From contig JAUNRL010000070.1 in assembly GCA_030535715.1 (NCBI GenBank), forward strand, positions 1 through 5,985: a DNA stretch of 5,985 nt, in the 5' to 3' direction. The DNA is from Bacillota bacterium. GTDB lineage: Bacteria; Bacillota; Clostridia; Peptostreptococcales; Anaerovoracaceae. The notes below the pieces were generated by a model. The model was not told where the DNA came from, searched no databases, and saw only the letters and a program-made list of their open reading frames with translations. The position numbers and the translations under genes are program-made. Positions within the stretch are counted from its first letter, which is position 1, and every line of letters starts with the position of its first letter. Shown here piece after piece: positions 1 to 4,714 of the stretch.

Positions 1-14
1 TGCGGCGGCCGGCC

Positions 15-188
15 TCAATACCCCCGGTACATCTTTTCGTACATTTTTCGGAATTTCGGATCTCTGTCCCGGGGTGCTGCCGAGCAGGCCAGACTGCCCA
101 GCAGGATAAAAATGTCATCAATCGGTCCGGCAAACAGGTCTGGCGAAATGCAGTACAGGATCGCCACAATTAACATGATTCTTTTCAT
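15..188 (-). CDS. DUF1232-like small membrane protein (57 aa)
   Basis: A complete small ORF of 57 codons plus TGA starts at the ATG at 188. An AGGAGAT ribosome binding site lies at 196-202, seven bases upstream, which fixes the start. The protein begins MKRIMLIVAILYCISPDLF and continues through GPIDDIFILLG, followed by a basic tail ending in RKMYEKMYRGY. The pattern of a hydrophobic stretch, 'ISPxDLxxGPxDD', and a second hydrophobic stretch matches the core of the DUF1232 (YkvA-like) family, whose hallmark is 'SPIDLIPDFIPxxGxxDD'. That family consists of short membrane-associated proteins of unknown function. It is shorter than most members and is essentially only the domain plus a basic cytoplasmic tail. 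An alternative reading as a secreted peptide is less likely because the second hydrophobic segment would not fit a mature peptide. The family match is from memory of the motif, not a search. Confidence 0.72.
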   Translation of the reverse strand: MKRIMLIVAILYCISPDLFAGPIDDIFILLGSLACSAAPRDRDPKFRKMYEKMYRGY

Positions 189-518
189 CTTTCACATCTC
201 CTTGCTTCGATTCATCATCCCTGAGGACGCATGCCGCGATTTGTTTTCGTTTCTGGTTCCTTCTTTTTTCGGCTATATCATACCTCCGCCGCGGTCCGGC
301 AGACATCGCAGGATATGCGGAACAGGATTGCCTTTTACCGCAAAAACCACGAAAAAAAACGCCGAAAAGCAGGTTTTTCCCATACGTCGGCATGAGCGTC
401 CGATTTGTGTCCGGCCGCCGCGAACTTCACGGAACTGACATATTTCGGGAGTATACTCAGGCAAAGGCGAGGCAGTCCGACCCGGATTCTCTGCAATCGC
501 ATACCGAAGAAAAAAACG
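189..518. other. gene-poor spacer
   Basis: About 330 bp lie between the miniprotein start and the terminator of the Nim remnant. The open frames here on both strands are short, have no convincing ribosome binding sites, and read as low-complexity basic peptides, so none is called. For the miniprotein only a weak promoter can be proposed (TATGAT-like element near 276-284, minus strand, no good -35). A T-rich minus-strand element is listed separately. A 10-bp palindrome GAGTATACTC sits at 449-458 with nothing around it to give it meaning. Confidence 0.5.
352..391 (-). terminator. possible weak terminator
   Basis: On the minus strand a 5-bp stem (GCCGA 391-387 with TCGGC 365-361) closes a 21-base loop that can itself pair GAAAA with TTTTC. 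One base later come eight consecutive T residues (359-352). The U tract is good but the stem is short and the loop long, so this could be a backup terminator behind the stronger one at 510-542, or chance. Confidence 0.25.
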
Positions 519-542
519 GCGAAAGAGACTGATCTCTTTCGC
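510..542 (-). terminator. intrinsic terminator of the Nim-like remnant
   Basis: On the minus strand a perfect 10-bp stem GCGAAAGAGA / TCTCTTTCGC (542-533 with 528-519) closes a four-base loop. It is followed by CG and seven T residues (516-510). This is a textbook Rho-independent terminator. It lies about 75 bases after the stop codon of the truncated flavoprotein ORF, so the 3' end of that gene has kept its own termination signal although the 5' half is gone. Confidence 0.88.
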
Positions 543-615
543 TGTTAATGATATGTACAATGATCCATTACTTCCGGTTCCTATCTGTCTTTTCTTTCAT
601 GGCTTGTTTCCTTCT

Positions 616-876
616 TCAAGATTCGTTCACCAGTTTTCCGGTCATGTGATCCGGCGTAATTTCGAAGCAGAGTACATTTCCACCGACCTTGGCGATCTCG
701 TCATCGGCGTAGTTTTGATCGTCGGTAAACTTGGCGCTCAGGCCCATGCAGATCTCCCGGATCTTTTTCGGATCCTCCTCATAGGAAAAGACGCAGATCC
801 GCCCGAAGACGATCACGCTCCTGATGTTCAGCGCCCAGTCGCCCTCCTCCCGATATCCTTCGTCCATCATGCGCAT
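616..876 (-). pseudogene. 5'-truncated Nim-like / pyridoxamine-phosphate-oxidase-fold flavoprotein
   Basis: The 86 residues starting MRMMDEGYREEGDWALNIRS contain the segment IRSVIVFGRI, a FTDDQNYADDEI helix, and the ending VLCFEITPDHMTGKLVNES. These are the hallmarks of the C-terminal half of the Nim (5-nitroimidazole resistance) subgroup of split-barrel FMN-binding proteins, whose usual length is about 150-160 residues. The N-terminal half, with the first barrel strands and most of the flavin site, is missing. The frame upstream of 876 runs only ten codons (to a TGA at 904-906), and no other minus-strand frame up to about 1030 encodes the missing part. The candidate ATG at 876 has no good ribosome binding site. 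The terminator downstream is intact. I read this as a remnant after a 5' deletion; a shortened working protein is possible but less likely. It needs a homologue alignment to place the breakpoint, probably near 880-900. Confidence 0.65.
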
Positions 877-964
877 CCTGTTGAGCGGTATGCTATACTG
901 TAGTCACATGTAACCGGAGATTCTGCCGTTAATTATTTCTTTTCAACAAGCACTCTACAAATGT

Positions 965-993
965 TTGGTTTCGGTGCTTAAATCGTCTATAAT
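965..993 (+). promoter_or_regulatory. sigma-A promoter of the DUF2804 gene
   Basis: TTGGTT (965-970) and a perfect TATAAT (988-993) are separated by exactly 17 bases. Transcription would start near position 1000, 28 bases ahead of the ATG at 1028. The promoter covers the first possible ATG at 965, which rules that codon out as the translation start. Confidence 0.7.
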
Positions 994-1027
994 AATGGCA
1001 GGCGAAACAACTGGGAGGTTATACACT

Positions 1028-2191
1028 ATGCTGAAACAGATCAAAGGTGAATACAGCCGGTATATCGATGAGGCCCGCCGCGCGGTCCCGACGCCGGAGA
1101 ATATCTGCAAGCCGGACGGAACCTGTGCTTTCGGCACATTCGACAGCGAATTTGAACGGATGGATTTCCTGAACCTCAAGGGACCCACTTCCCTTCCCAA
1201 TCTGTTCAACCGTCTCAAGCTGACGCTGTGGGAGGCGACCGAAGTCCACTTCGAACACGGCGTGCTTCTTGCCGTCATCTGCGACATGGGTATCTTCGGC
1301 AAAACCATGAATGTCTTCTATGACAAGCGGACACACAAGACCTACTGCTGGGACACCAATCTCAAAAGCTCACAGACCGGTATTGCCCCGAACCTGATCA
1401 ACGGATCCGTTGCCTACGCAGAAACGCCGGTCAGTTTCGTCCGCTATGAAAACACGTTCAACGAAGGGCGCGCAGAGCTTTCCGGCGCTCATAAAGGCAA
1501 GTGCCTCATTACCGATCCGCGCAGCGATAAAACCGCTGTCGCAGCCATAAAGGAAAACACCGGCGAAGCAAGAATCTTCTATGATCTTCACCTCACCCGG
1601 CTTTCCGAACCGAGCATTGTCAGCATTCCCTTTTCCGGGACAAAACCGCGGCCTCTCTATTCCCAGAAGGATTTCTTCAAGGCGGAAGGCTTCCTGACCA
1701 TAAACGGCGAAAAAATGGAATGCGATGAAAACACCGTCGCGGTCATCGACGACCACAGGGGATATTACCCCCGCCGCGCCCACTACGACTGGGTGACTAC
1801 GCTGGGCAGATATGATGTTCACGGCGAAAAAAAATACCTGGCCTTCAATCTGACACGCAATCAGTCCATAGACCAGGAAAAGTACAATGAAAATATCCTC
1901 TGGCTGGAGGGCTCCTCGAGCCTCCTGCCGCCGGTCACCTTCACCCGCAAACCGGAGACCCGCGATTTCCGCAACTACGCGGAATGGCTCATCCGGGATG
2001 AATACGGCATGGTCGATCTGAAGTTCAAGGTGTTCAGCCTGAACCCCATGATTCTGCATGCCGGGATTGTGAACATCGATTACTACATCACCTTCGGCGA
2101 GCTGGAGGGATTCCTCCTTGACGAAGCGGGAAACAAATACGACCTGACCGGCTGCATGGGCATGGGCGAAGACAAGACGCTGCTCCTTTAG
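1028..2191 (+). CDS. DUF2804 family protein (387 aa)
   Basis: The start is the ATG at 1028, nine bases after GGGAGG (1013-1018). An in-frame ATG at 965 lies inside the promoter and is rejected. The 387-residue protein carries the conserved blocks I associate with DUF2804: GYYPRRAHYDW at about 245-255, FNLTRNQ at about 273-279, KYNENILWLEG at about 285-295, DYYITFG at about 351-357 and GMGED at about 378-382. The composition is soluble, with no signal peptide or membrane segment. Members are widespread in Firmicutes and Actinobacteria, and the biochemical role is unknown to me. The conserved HY(D/N)W and NENxLW(L/V) blocks suggest a beta-rich fold like lipocalin or glycan-binding proteins, but that is inference. 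The gene stands alone on the plus strand and its stop overlaps that of luxS, which runs the other way. Confidence 0.85.
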   Translation: MLKQIKGEYSRYIDEARRAVPTPENICKPDGTCAFGTFDSEFERMDFLNLKGPTSLPNLFNRLKLTLWEATEVHFEHGVLLAVICDMGIFGKTMNVFYDKRTHKTYCWDTNLKSSQTGIAPNLINGSVAYAETPVSFVRYENTFNEGRAELSGAHKGKCLITDPRSDKTAVAAIKENTGEARIFYDLHLTRLSEPSIVSIPFSGTKPRPLYSQKDFFKAEGFLTINGEKMECDENTVAVIDDHRGYYPRRAHYDWVTTLGRYDVHGEKKYLAFNLTRNQSIDQEKYNENILWLEGSSSLLPPVTFTRKPETRDFRNYAEWLIRDEYGMVDLKFKVFSLNPMILHAGIVNIDYYITFGELEGFLLDEAGNKYDLTGCMGMGEDKTLLL

Positions 2192-2712
2192 GAATCGAAA
2201 AACTTCTGTCCATCATCAGTCACAAGCCGTTCTATTTCAGGATACGCAAAGATGTCGCTGTTATCCGCGTTTGCTTCAAGATAATCGGCAAACTCGTCGG
2301 CATACCATTTGGCCATGTCCAGATTGTGCATCCGGCAGTATCCGCAGTTTTCGGGAGCTGTTCCGGGTACCTCCTGGGCATCGCGTACGGATCGGAATGC
2401 GTTCAGCATCAGTTCATAGATTCCCTGCGGAGTGCGGTTGCCTTTGAGAATAAGGTAGAATCCGGTCAGGCAGCCCATGGGGCCCCAGTAAATCACCTCA
2501 TCCTTCCCGTCCGGATCATTGCGAAGATAAGTCGCAATGATATGCTCGAGAGAATGCATCGCCGCCACATCCAGAACAGGCTCCCGGTTCGGCCTTTTCA
2601 GCCGGATATCGTAGGTCGTCACCGTTTCTTCGCCCAGATGATCAACCCTGCTGATGAATATGCCGGGCACGATGCGCGTGTGGTCCACCGAGAAACTTTT
2701 GATCATTTCCAT
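2188..2712 (-). CDS. luxS: S-ribosylhomocysteine lyase LuxS (174 aa)
   Basis: LuxS cleaves S-ribosylhomocysteine to homocysteine and 4,5-dihydroxy-2,3-pentanedione, the precursor of autoinducer-2. It acts in the cytoplasm as a metal-dependent homodimer. Visible landmarks are the metal-binding HSLEH motif (His53, Glu56, His57), the third metal ligand Cys123 in ENCGYCRMHNLDMAK, the catalytic cysteine Cys81 in GPMGCLTGFY, and Arg37 in YDIRLKRPN that lines the substrate pocket. The length fits the family, at its longer end. In GPMGC-x-TGFY most homologues I know have Arg where this one has Leu82. The start at 2712 follows GAGGAGG with a nine-base gap; an in-frame ATG two codons later (2706) is an alternative. 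It lies 21 bp behind the glycosylase-SGNH fusion gene on the same strand and probably shares its transcript. No terminator is visible at its 3' end. Confidence 0.95.
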   Translation of the reverse strand: MEMIKSFSVDHTRIVPGIFISRVDHLGEETVTTYDIRLKRPNREPVLDVAAMHSLEHIIATYLRNDPDGKDEVIYWGPMGCLTGFYLILKGNRTPQGIYELMLNAFRSVRDAQEVPGTAPENCGYCRMHNLDMAKWYADEFADYLEANADNSDIFAYPEIERLVTDDGQKFFDS

Positions 2713-2733
2713 TTTCGTTTTCCTCCTCTCGAC

Positions 2734-3780
2734 TCAACCATGAGCCGCATTCGTACAAAGGCAATCCTCCAGCTTCTCTGCGAACACCAAATGCCCCGCC
2801 GATGAGAAGTGAACCCCATCAAAGGTCATTTCGATCTCCCATTCTCCCGCATCGGCGAACCGGCAGCCTGTCCTTTCCGCCAGTTCGCGGTATTGCTCCC
2901 CCAGTTTAAGAGATTCCTCCGTTAACGACCCGTCCTGTATCCACTCGCCGGACTGCAGCCGGGGCGGTGCAATCAGCAGAATCGGAATACCCGCCCCGCT
3001 GAGAGAACTGAGGAAAGATTCCATGCGATCCGCCGTCTGCGCGGCGGTCTTTCCTTCCAGCAGATCATTGATGCCAAGCATCACGATGATCAGATCGGGC
3101 ACATTGCCTCTGATCGCCTGGAGGTACACACCGGCTTCCCGCGGAACCGTCATTCCGTTGACTCCGCAATTGATCACTTTCCAGCCCGCCAGCCGATCCG
3201 TCCACCTCACCTCCGCCGGATATCTGGATCCGAGATAAGAACGTGGATCATAACCAAAGGTATTCGATCCGCCGATGCAGAGAATCGTCCGCTTCCGGCC
3301 GGGATTGATTACCGACCATGCACCGATCAGCCCCGACAGTGACCACTGGGCATTGGCCGGACTGGTGGAGGGCAGGCAGACCGCCTCGCGCCCGATCGCC
3401 GGCAGGATGTATCGGTTGTACAGCTCATGGGATTTACGTCCGTTGCAGTAGATCCCTTCGATGCTGCAGCTGCGCAGGATGATGCCAATATCGTTGACTC
3501 TGGCATTGCGGATGCTCGCATCCGAAGAACCCATAATCTCGCAGCTGGCAATCGTGTCCCAGAGCGCCAGTCCGCTCTCCAGAATCAGCGTTTTCTTTTC
3601 CTCGATCGTCCGCGGCGCCTCCCGGTCAAACACCGCCGCAACCACGCGCCAGAACCTGTTCTGCGGATGCCCGTAAAAGAAGTTCTGCTCCCTTGATTTA
3701 ACGGACGGAAAGGATCCCAGAATAAGCACCCGGCTGCTTTCACCGTACAGAGGCCCAAAGGGATGTTCTATTCTGCACAT
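2734..3780 (-). CDS. fusion: hypoxanthine-DNA glycosylase (UDG superfamily) + SGNH hydrolase (348 aa)
   Basis: Residues 1 to about 160 look like a DNA-deoxyinosine (hypoxanthine) glycosylase of the uracil-DNA-glycosylase superfamily. They show VLILGSFPSVKS at 18-29, the FYGHPQNRFW block at 35-44, LALWDTIASC at 71-80, YCNGRKSHELY at 111-121 and LPSTSPANA at 136-144. That family removes deaminated adenine from DNA and is usually about 160-170 residues alone. From about residue 164 a complete SGNH hydrolase follows: TILCIGGSNTFGYDPRSYLG (block I, Ser172), INCGVNG (block II), MLGIND (block III, Gly236 and Asn238) and DGVHF (block V, Asp321 and His324). No stop, start or ribosome binding site separates the two parts. 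Block I has GGS instead of the usual GDS. I start the gene at the ATG at 3780, because homology begins there (EHPFGPLYGESSRVLILGSFP) and AGGAGA lies 12 bases upstream. The frame stays open to 4035 but those extra 85 residues resemble nothing. Confidence 0.85.
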   Translation of the reverse strand: MCRIEHPFGPLYGESSRVLILGSFPSVKSREQNFFYGHPQNRFWRVVAAVFDREAPRTIEEKKTLILESGLALWDTIASCEIMGSSDASIRNARVNDIGIILRSCSIEGIYCNGRKSHELYNRYILPAIGREAVCLPSTSPANAQWSLSGLIGAWSVINPGRKRTILCIGGSNTFGYDPRSYLGSRYPAEVRWTDRLAGWKVINCGVNGMTVPREAGVYLQAIRGNVPDLIIVMLGINDLLEGKTAAQTADRMESFLSSLSGAGIPILLIAPPRLQSGEWIQDGSLTEESLKLGEQYRELAERTGCRFADAGEWEIEMTFDGVHFSSAGHLVFAEKLEDCLCTNAAHG

Positions 3781-4048
3781 CAGTCTGTACCATCTCCTCC
3801 CATCAGGATGGAATGTGTTGTCACCGCAGGCAGCAAAGCAGTCGATCGTTCCGATCCAACCTGATATAATACGTCTGGTTATACTTGCCGCCAGCCTGCC
3901 CAGCGGCAGCTCGTCAGATACTGCGCCGACGGCGCATGACTTCCCTCGGATCCATATCATCCTCCCAAAGCAAAGCCTTCCATTTCCCTGCAAGGTTAAC
4001 ACCGATTGGTGACAAACACTATTCTTTAAATACAATGCTTTCCTTTGT
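3781..4048 (-). other. long 5' leader of the fusion-luxS unit
   Basis: If the promoter at 4049-4077 is used, the transcript carries about 260 untranslated bases before the glycosylase ATG. The leader holds a short ORF (3914-3955) and several local inverted repeats: TGCGCC-GTC-GGCGCA inside the short ORF, and CTGCC-GCT-GGCAG competing with TGCCGC...GCGGCA just after it. A second possible -10 box, TATTAT (about 3863-3868), lies closer to the gene but its -35 is poor. No U-run terminator is seen and I recognise no known riboswitch. The large frame is open through this stretch, but its residues show no family signature. Confidence 0.4.
3914..3955 (-). CDS. possible 13-codon leader peptide MDPREVMRRRRSI
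   Basis: A 13-codon ORF starts at the ATG at 3955, five bases after GGGAGG with nothing intervening but ATGAT, so its ribosome binding site is better than that of the downstream gene. Codons 7-12 (MRRRRS) overlap a perfect 6-bp hairpin, TGCGCC-GTC-GGCGCA. Four adjacent arginine codons beside competing hairpins are the look of an attenuation leader peptide. Alternatively, M-D-x-x-E-x-x-x-x-R-R-S-I is how many nitroreductases begin (MDxxExIxxRRSIR), so this could be the stump of a lost nitroreductase gene that is out of frame from codon 14 on. Neither is proven. Confidence 0.3.
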   Translation of the reverse strand: MDPREVMRRRRSI

Positions 4049-4077
4049 ATTTTAACAGATGCTCCTTCGATTCACAA
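4049..4077 (-). promoter_or_regulatory. promoter of the fusion-luxS unit
   Basis: On the minus strand TTGTGA (4077-4072) and TAAAAT (4054-4049) are separated by 17 bases. This matches the sigma-A consensus at four and five of six positions. Transcription would begin near 4042. It is the best promoter upstream of the glycosylase-SGNH gene. Confidence 0.5.
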
Positions 4078-4133
4078 AGAGTGATTGGTGCTAAATGCAG
4101 AGGGGTTACTGGAATTCTTCAGATAAAAAACTG

Positions 4134-4162
4134 TTGATTCTGACAGGATGCCAGACTATAAT
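4134..4162 (+). promoter_or_regulatory. promoter of the predicted small RNA
   Basis: TTGATT (4134-4139), a 17-base spacer, and a perfect TATAAT (4157-4162) form one of the strongest-looking promoters in the window. The predicted transcription start is near 4169-4170. No ORF with a ribosome binding site follows; instead two hairpins and a terminator follow within 80 bases. Confidence 0.7.
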
Positions 4163-4168
4163 CAAGTC

Positions 4169-4246
4169 AGGAAGGGAGTTGCTTTTGCAACTAACCCGAC
4201 TCTTCTTTGGATCGCCGCTTTAGTTACAGCTATTGGCGGCTTTTTT
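4169..4246 (+). ncRNA. predicted ~78-nt small RNA, possibly a type I antitoxin
   Basis: Between the promoter at 4134-4162 and a terminator ending at 4246, the predicted transcript folds first into a tight hairpin: AGTTGC (4177-4182) with GCAACT (4187-4192) around a TTTT loop, flanked by GGG (4174-4176) and CCC (4195-4197) that can extend it. A short unpaired linker and the terminator hairpin follow. A frame that crosses it (ATG at 4148, 53 codons, hydrophobic LLWIAALVTAIGG) has its ATG inside the promoter and so would not be on this transcript. The 3' 27 bases are antisense to a minus-strand 27-codon ORF. Such a short structured RNA converging on a small ORF is the usual layout of type I antitoxin RNAs. 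The function is inferred; the promoter, hairpin and terminator are seen. Confidence 0.55.
4214..4246 (+). terminator. intrinsic terminator of the small RNA
   Basis: GCCGC (4214-4218) pairs with GCGGC (4236-4240), and inside it TAG (4221-4223) can pair with CTA (4230-4232). Six T residues follow immediately (4241-4246). The T tract is on the plus strand only, so this would not terminate minus-strand transcription. Confidence 0.75.
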
Positions 4247-4303
4247 GATCGTTATTGTTACCCGCAGGACCTTCCGGTTCCACGATATGGTAACCTTCAC
4301 CAT
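4220..4303 (-). CDS. possible 27-residue peptide ORF
   Basis: An ORF of 27 codons begins at the ATG at 4303, only two bases after the TAG of the 9-codon ORF upstream, so it could be translated by coupling or reinitiation. Its own ribosome binding site (GGAG, about 13 bases upstream) is poor. The peptide, MVKVTISWNRKVLRVTITIK followed by KAANSCN, is basic with alternating hydrophobic and polar residues, as in a short beta hairpin. I faintly recall similar tiny V-x-V-T-I-x-I-K-K peptides annotated in Clostridia, but cannot name a family. Its last codons overlap the plus-strand small RNA in antisense. It may be a toxin, a by-product, or noncoding. Confidence 0.3.
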   Translation of the reverse strand: MVKVTISWNRKVLRVTITIKKAANSCN

Positions 4304-4305
4304 CT

Positions 4306-4335
4306 CTAATCCGCTCCCTTCTCAAGTCTCACCAT
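4306..4335 (-). pseudogene. 9-codon ORF behind a perfect Shine-Dalgarno; degenerate toxin?
   Basis: MVRLEKGAD then TAG, starting at the ATG at 4335. It stands seven bases after AGGAGG. The short frame encodes nothing recognisable, yet the ribosome binding site is the best in the window. In Firmicutes, very short holin-like type I toxins (MVTYEAL... then one membrane helix) are often preceded by just such an AGGAGGTGAT sequence, and the start M-V-x-x-E is reminiscent. No membrane helix follows here in any of the three frames. I infer a decayed toxin or an unknown short peptide; confidence is low. Confidence 0.3.
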
Positions 4336-4338
4336 TGC

Positions 4339-4348
4339 ATCACCTCCT
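4339..4348 (-). promoter_or_regulatory. unusually complete Shine-Dalgarno sequence
   Basis: On the minus strand AGGAGGTGAT is a 10-base match to the 3' end of 16S rRNA. It decides the ATG at 4335 as the translation start. No convincing promoter (only TACATT or TACCAT with poor -35 elements) is visible upstream of it. Confidence 0.6.
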
Positions 4349-4439
4349 GACGGTGGAAATGTAGTTCGACTGACATGGTAAAATTGTCGTCAGAAAACTC
4401 CTTCGACGAAATGTGCGTTTCAGAAGAGAAAGCAGGCGG

Positions 4440-4645
4440 CACCGCCGGCTGGCTTCCGCAGACGCGGAATCAGATTCCGCGAGGAACGAGCGAAGGCGGC
4501 GTGGTGAGTTCGTCGGGTGGTTCCAACGAACGAACAGCCGAACCGCGGGTGAAGCGCTGGAATCTGTCCGCGGCGAGGAATTAAAACCGTGGCGTCAACC
4601 GGGTTCCTCTGGGCGCTTACCGCCCATTGCTACCGGTGCGGTATT
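4440..4645. other. hairpin-dense noncoding region
   Basis: No credible gene lies between the small-RNA region and pta; the open frames are arginine-rich shadows. The DNA is instead packed with inverted repeats: CGCGGAAT/ATTCCGCG (4463-4470, 4474-4481) competing with TTCCGC/GCGGAA (4454-4459, 4464-4469); GTTCGT/ACGAAC (4508-4513, 4526-4531); CCGCGG twice (4543-4548, 4568-4573); GAGGAA/TTCCTC (4575-4580, 4604-4609); GGGCG/CGCCC (4611-4615, 4621-4625); TACCG/CGGTA (4631-4635, 4639-4643). It could be a structured RNA on either strand or a copy of a dispersed palindromic repeat. It does not match tmRNA, RNase P RNA, SRP RNA, or a T-box that I can recognise. No terminator with a T tract ends it on the plus strand. 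Confidence 0.45.
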
Positions 4646-4656
4646 GCCTTTGCACC

Positions 4657-4681
4657 AAAAAGCCGGGTCAGATGACCCGGC
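4657..4681 (-). terminator. intrinsic terminator of pta
   Basis: On the minus strand GCCGGGTC and GACCCGGC (4681-4674 with 4669-4662) form a perfect 8-bp GC-rich stem around a four-base loop. Five T residues (4661-4657) follow directly. It lies 33 bases past the pta stop codon, so pta is the last gene of its transcript and is not followed by ackA here. Confidence 0.9.
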
Positions 4682-4714
4682 TCGTCTGTTCCGTTAGGAT
4701 GGCCCGCGTCCTGC

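Noticed and set aside
1370..2059. 229-codon minus-strand frame inside the DUF2804 gene
   Set aside because: It is the antisense shadow of a gene with clear conserved blocks, and has no family signature of its own.
3781..4035. N-terminal extension of the glycosylase-SGNH frame by 85 residues
   Set aside because: Family homology starts at the ATG at 3780, the extension shows no recognisable domain, and it begins at an ATG without a ribosome binding site.
4148..4309. Plus-strand 53-codon ORF with a hydrophobic segment (LLWIAALVTAIGG), resembling a small membrane toxin
   Set aside because: Its ATG lies inside the spacer of the small-RNA promoter, no ribosome binding site precedes it, and the promoter's transcript ends at the terminator within the ORF. 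The hydrophobic stretch is largely the reading of the terminator stem.
4500..4573. T-box leader, suggested by GGGTGGTTCC and GAACCGCGGG
   Set aside because: The T-box core and its antiterminator/terminator order are not present, and no aminoacyl-tRNA synthetase or amino-acid gene follows on the plus strand.
4413..4697. 94-codon plus-strand frame over the hairpin-rich region
   Set aside because: The arginine-rich, low-complexity composition, the lack of a ribosome binding site, and the run through the pta terminator argue against coding.
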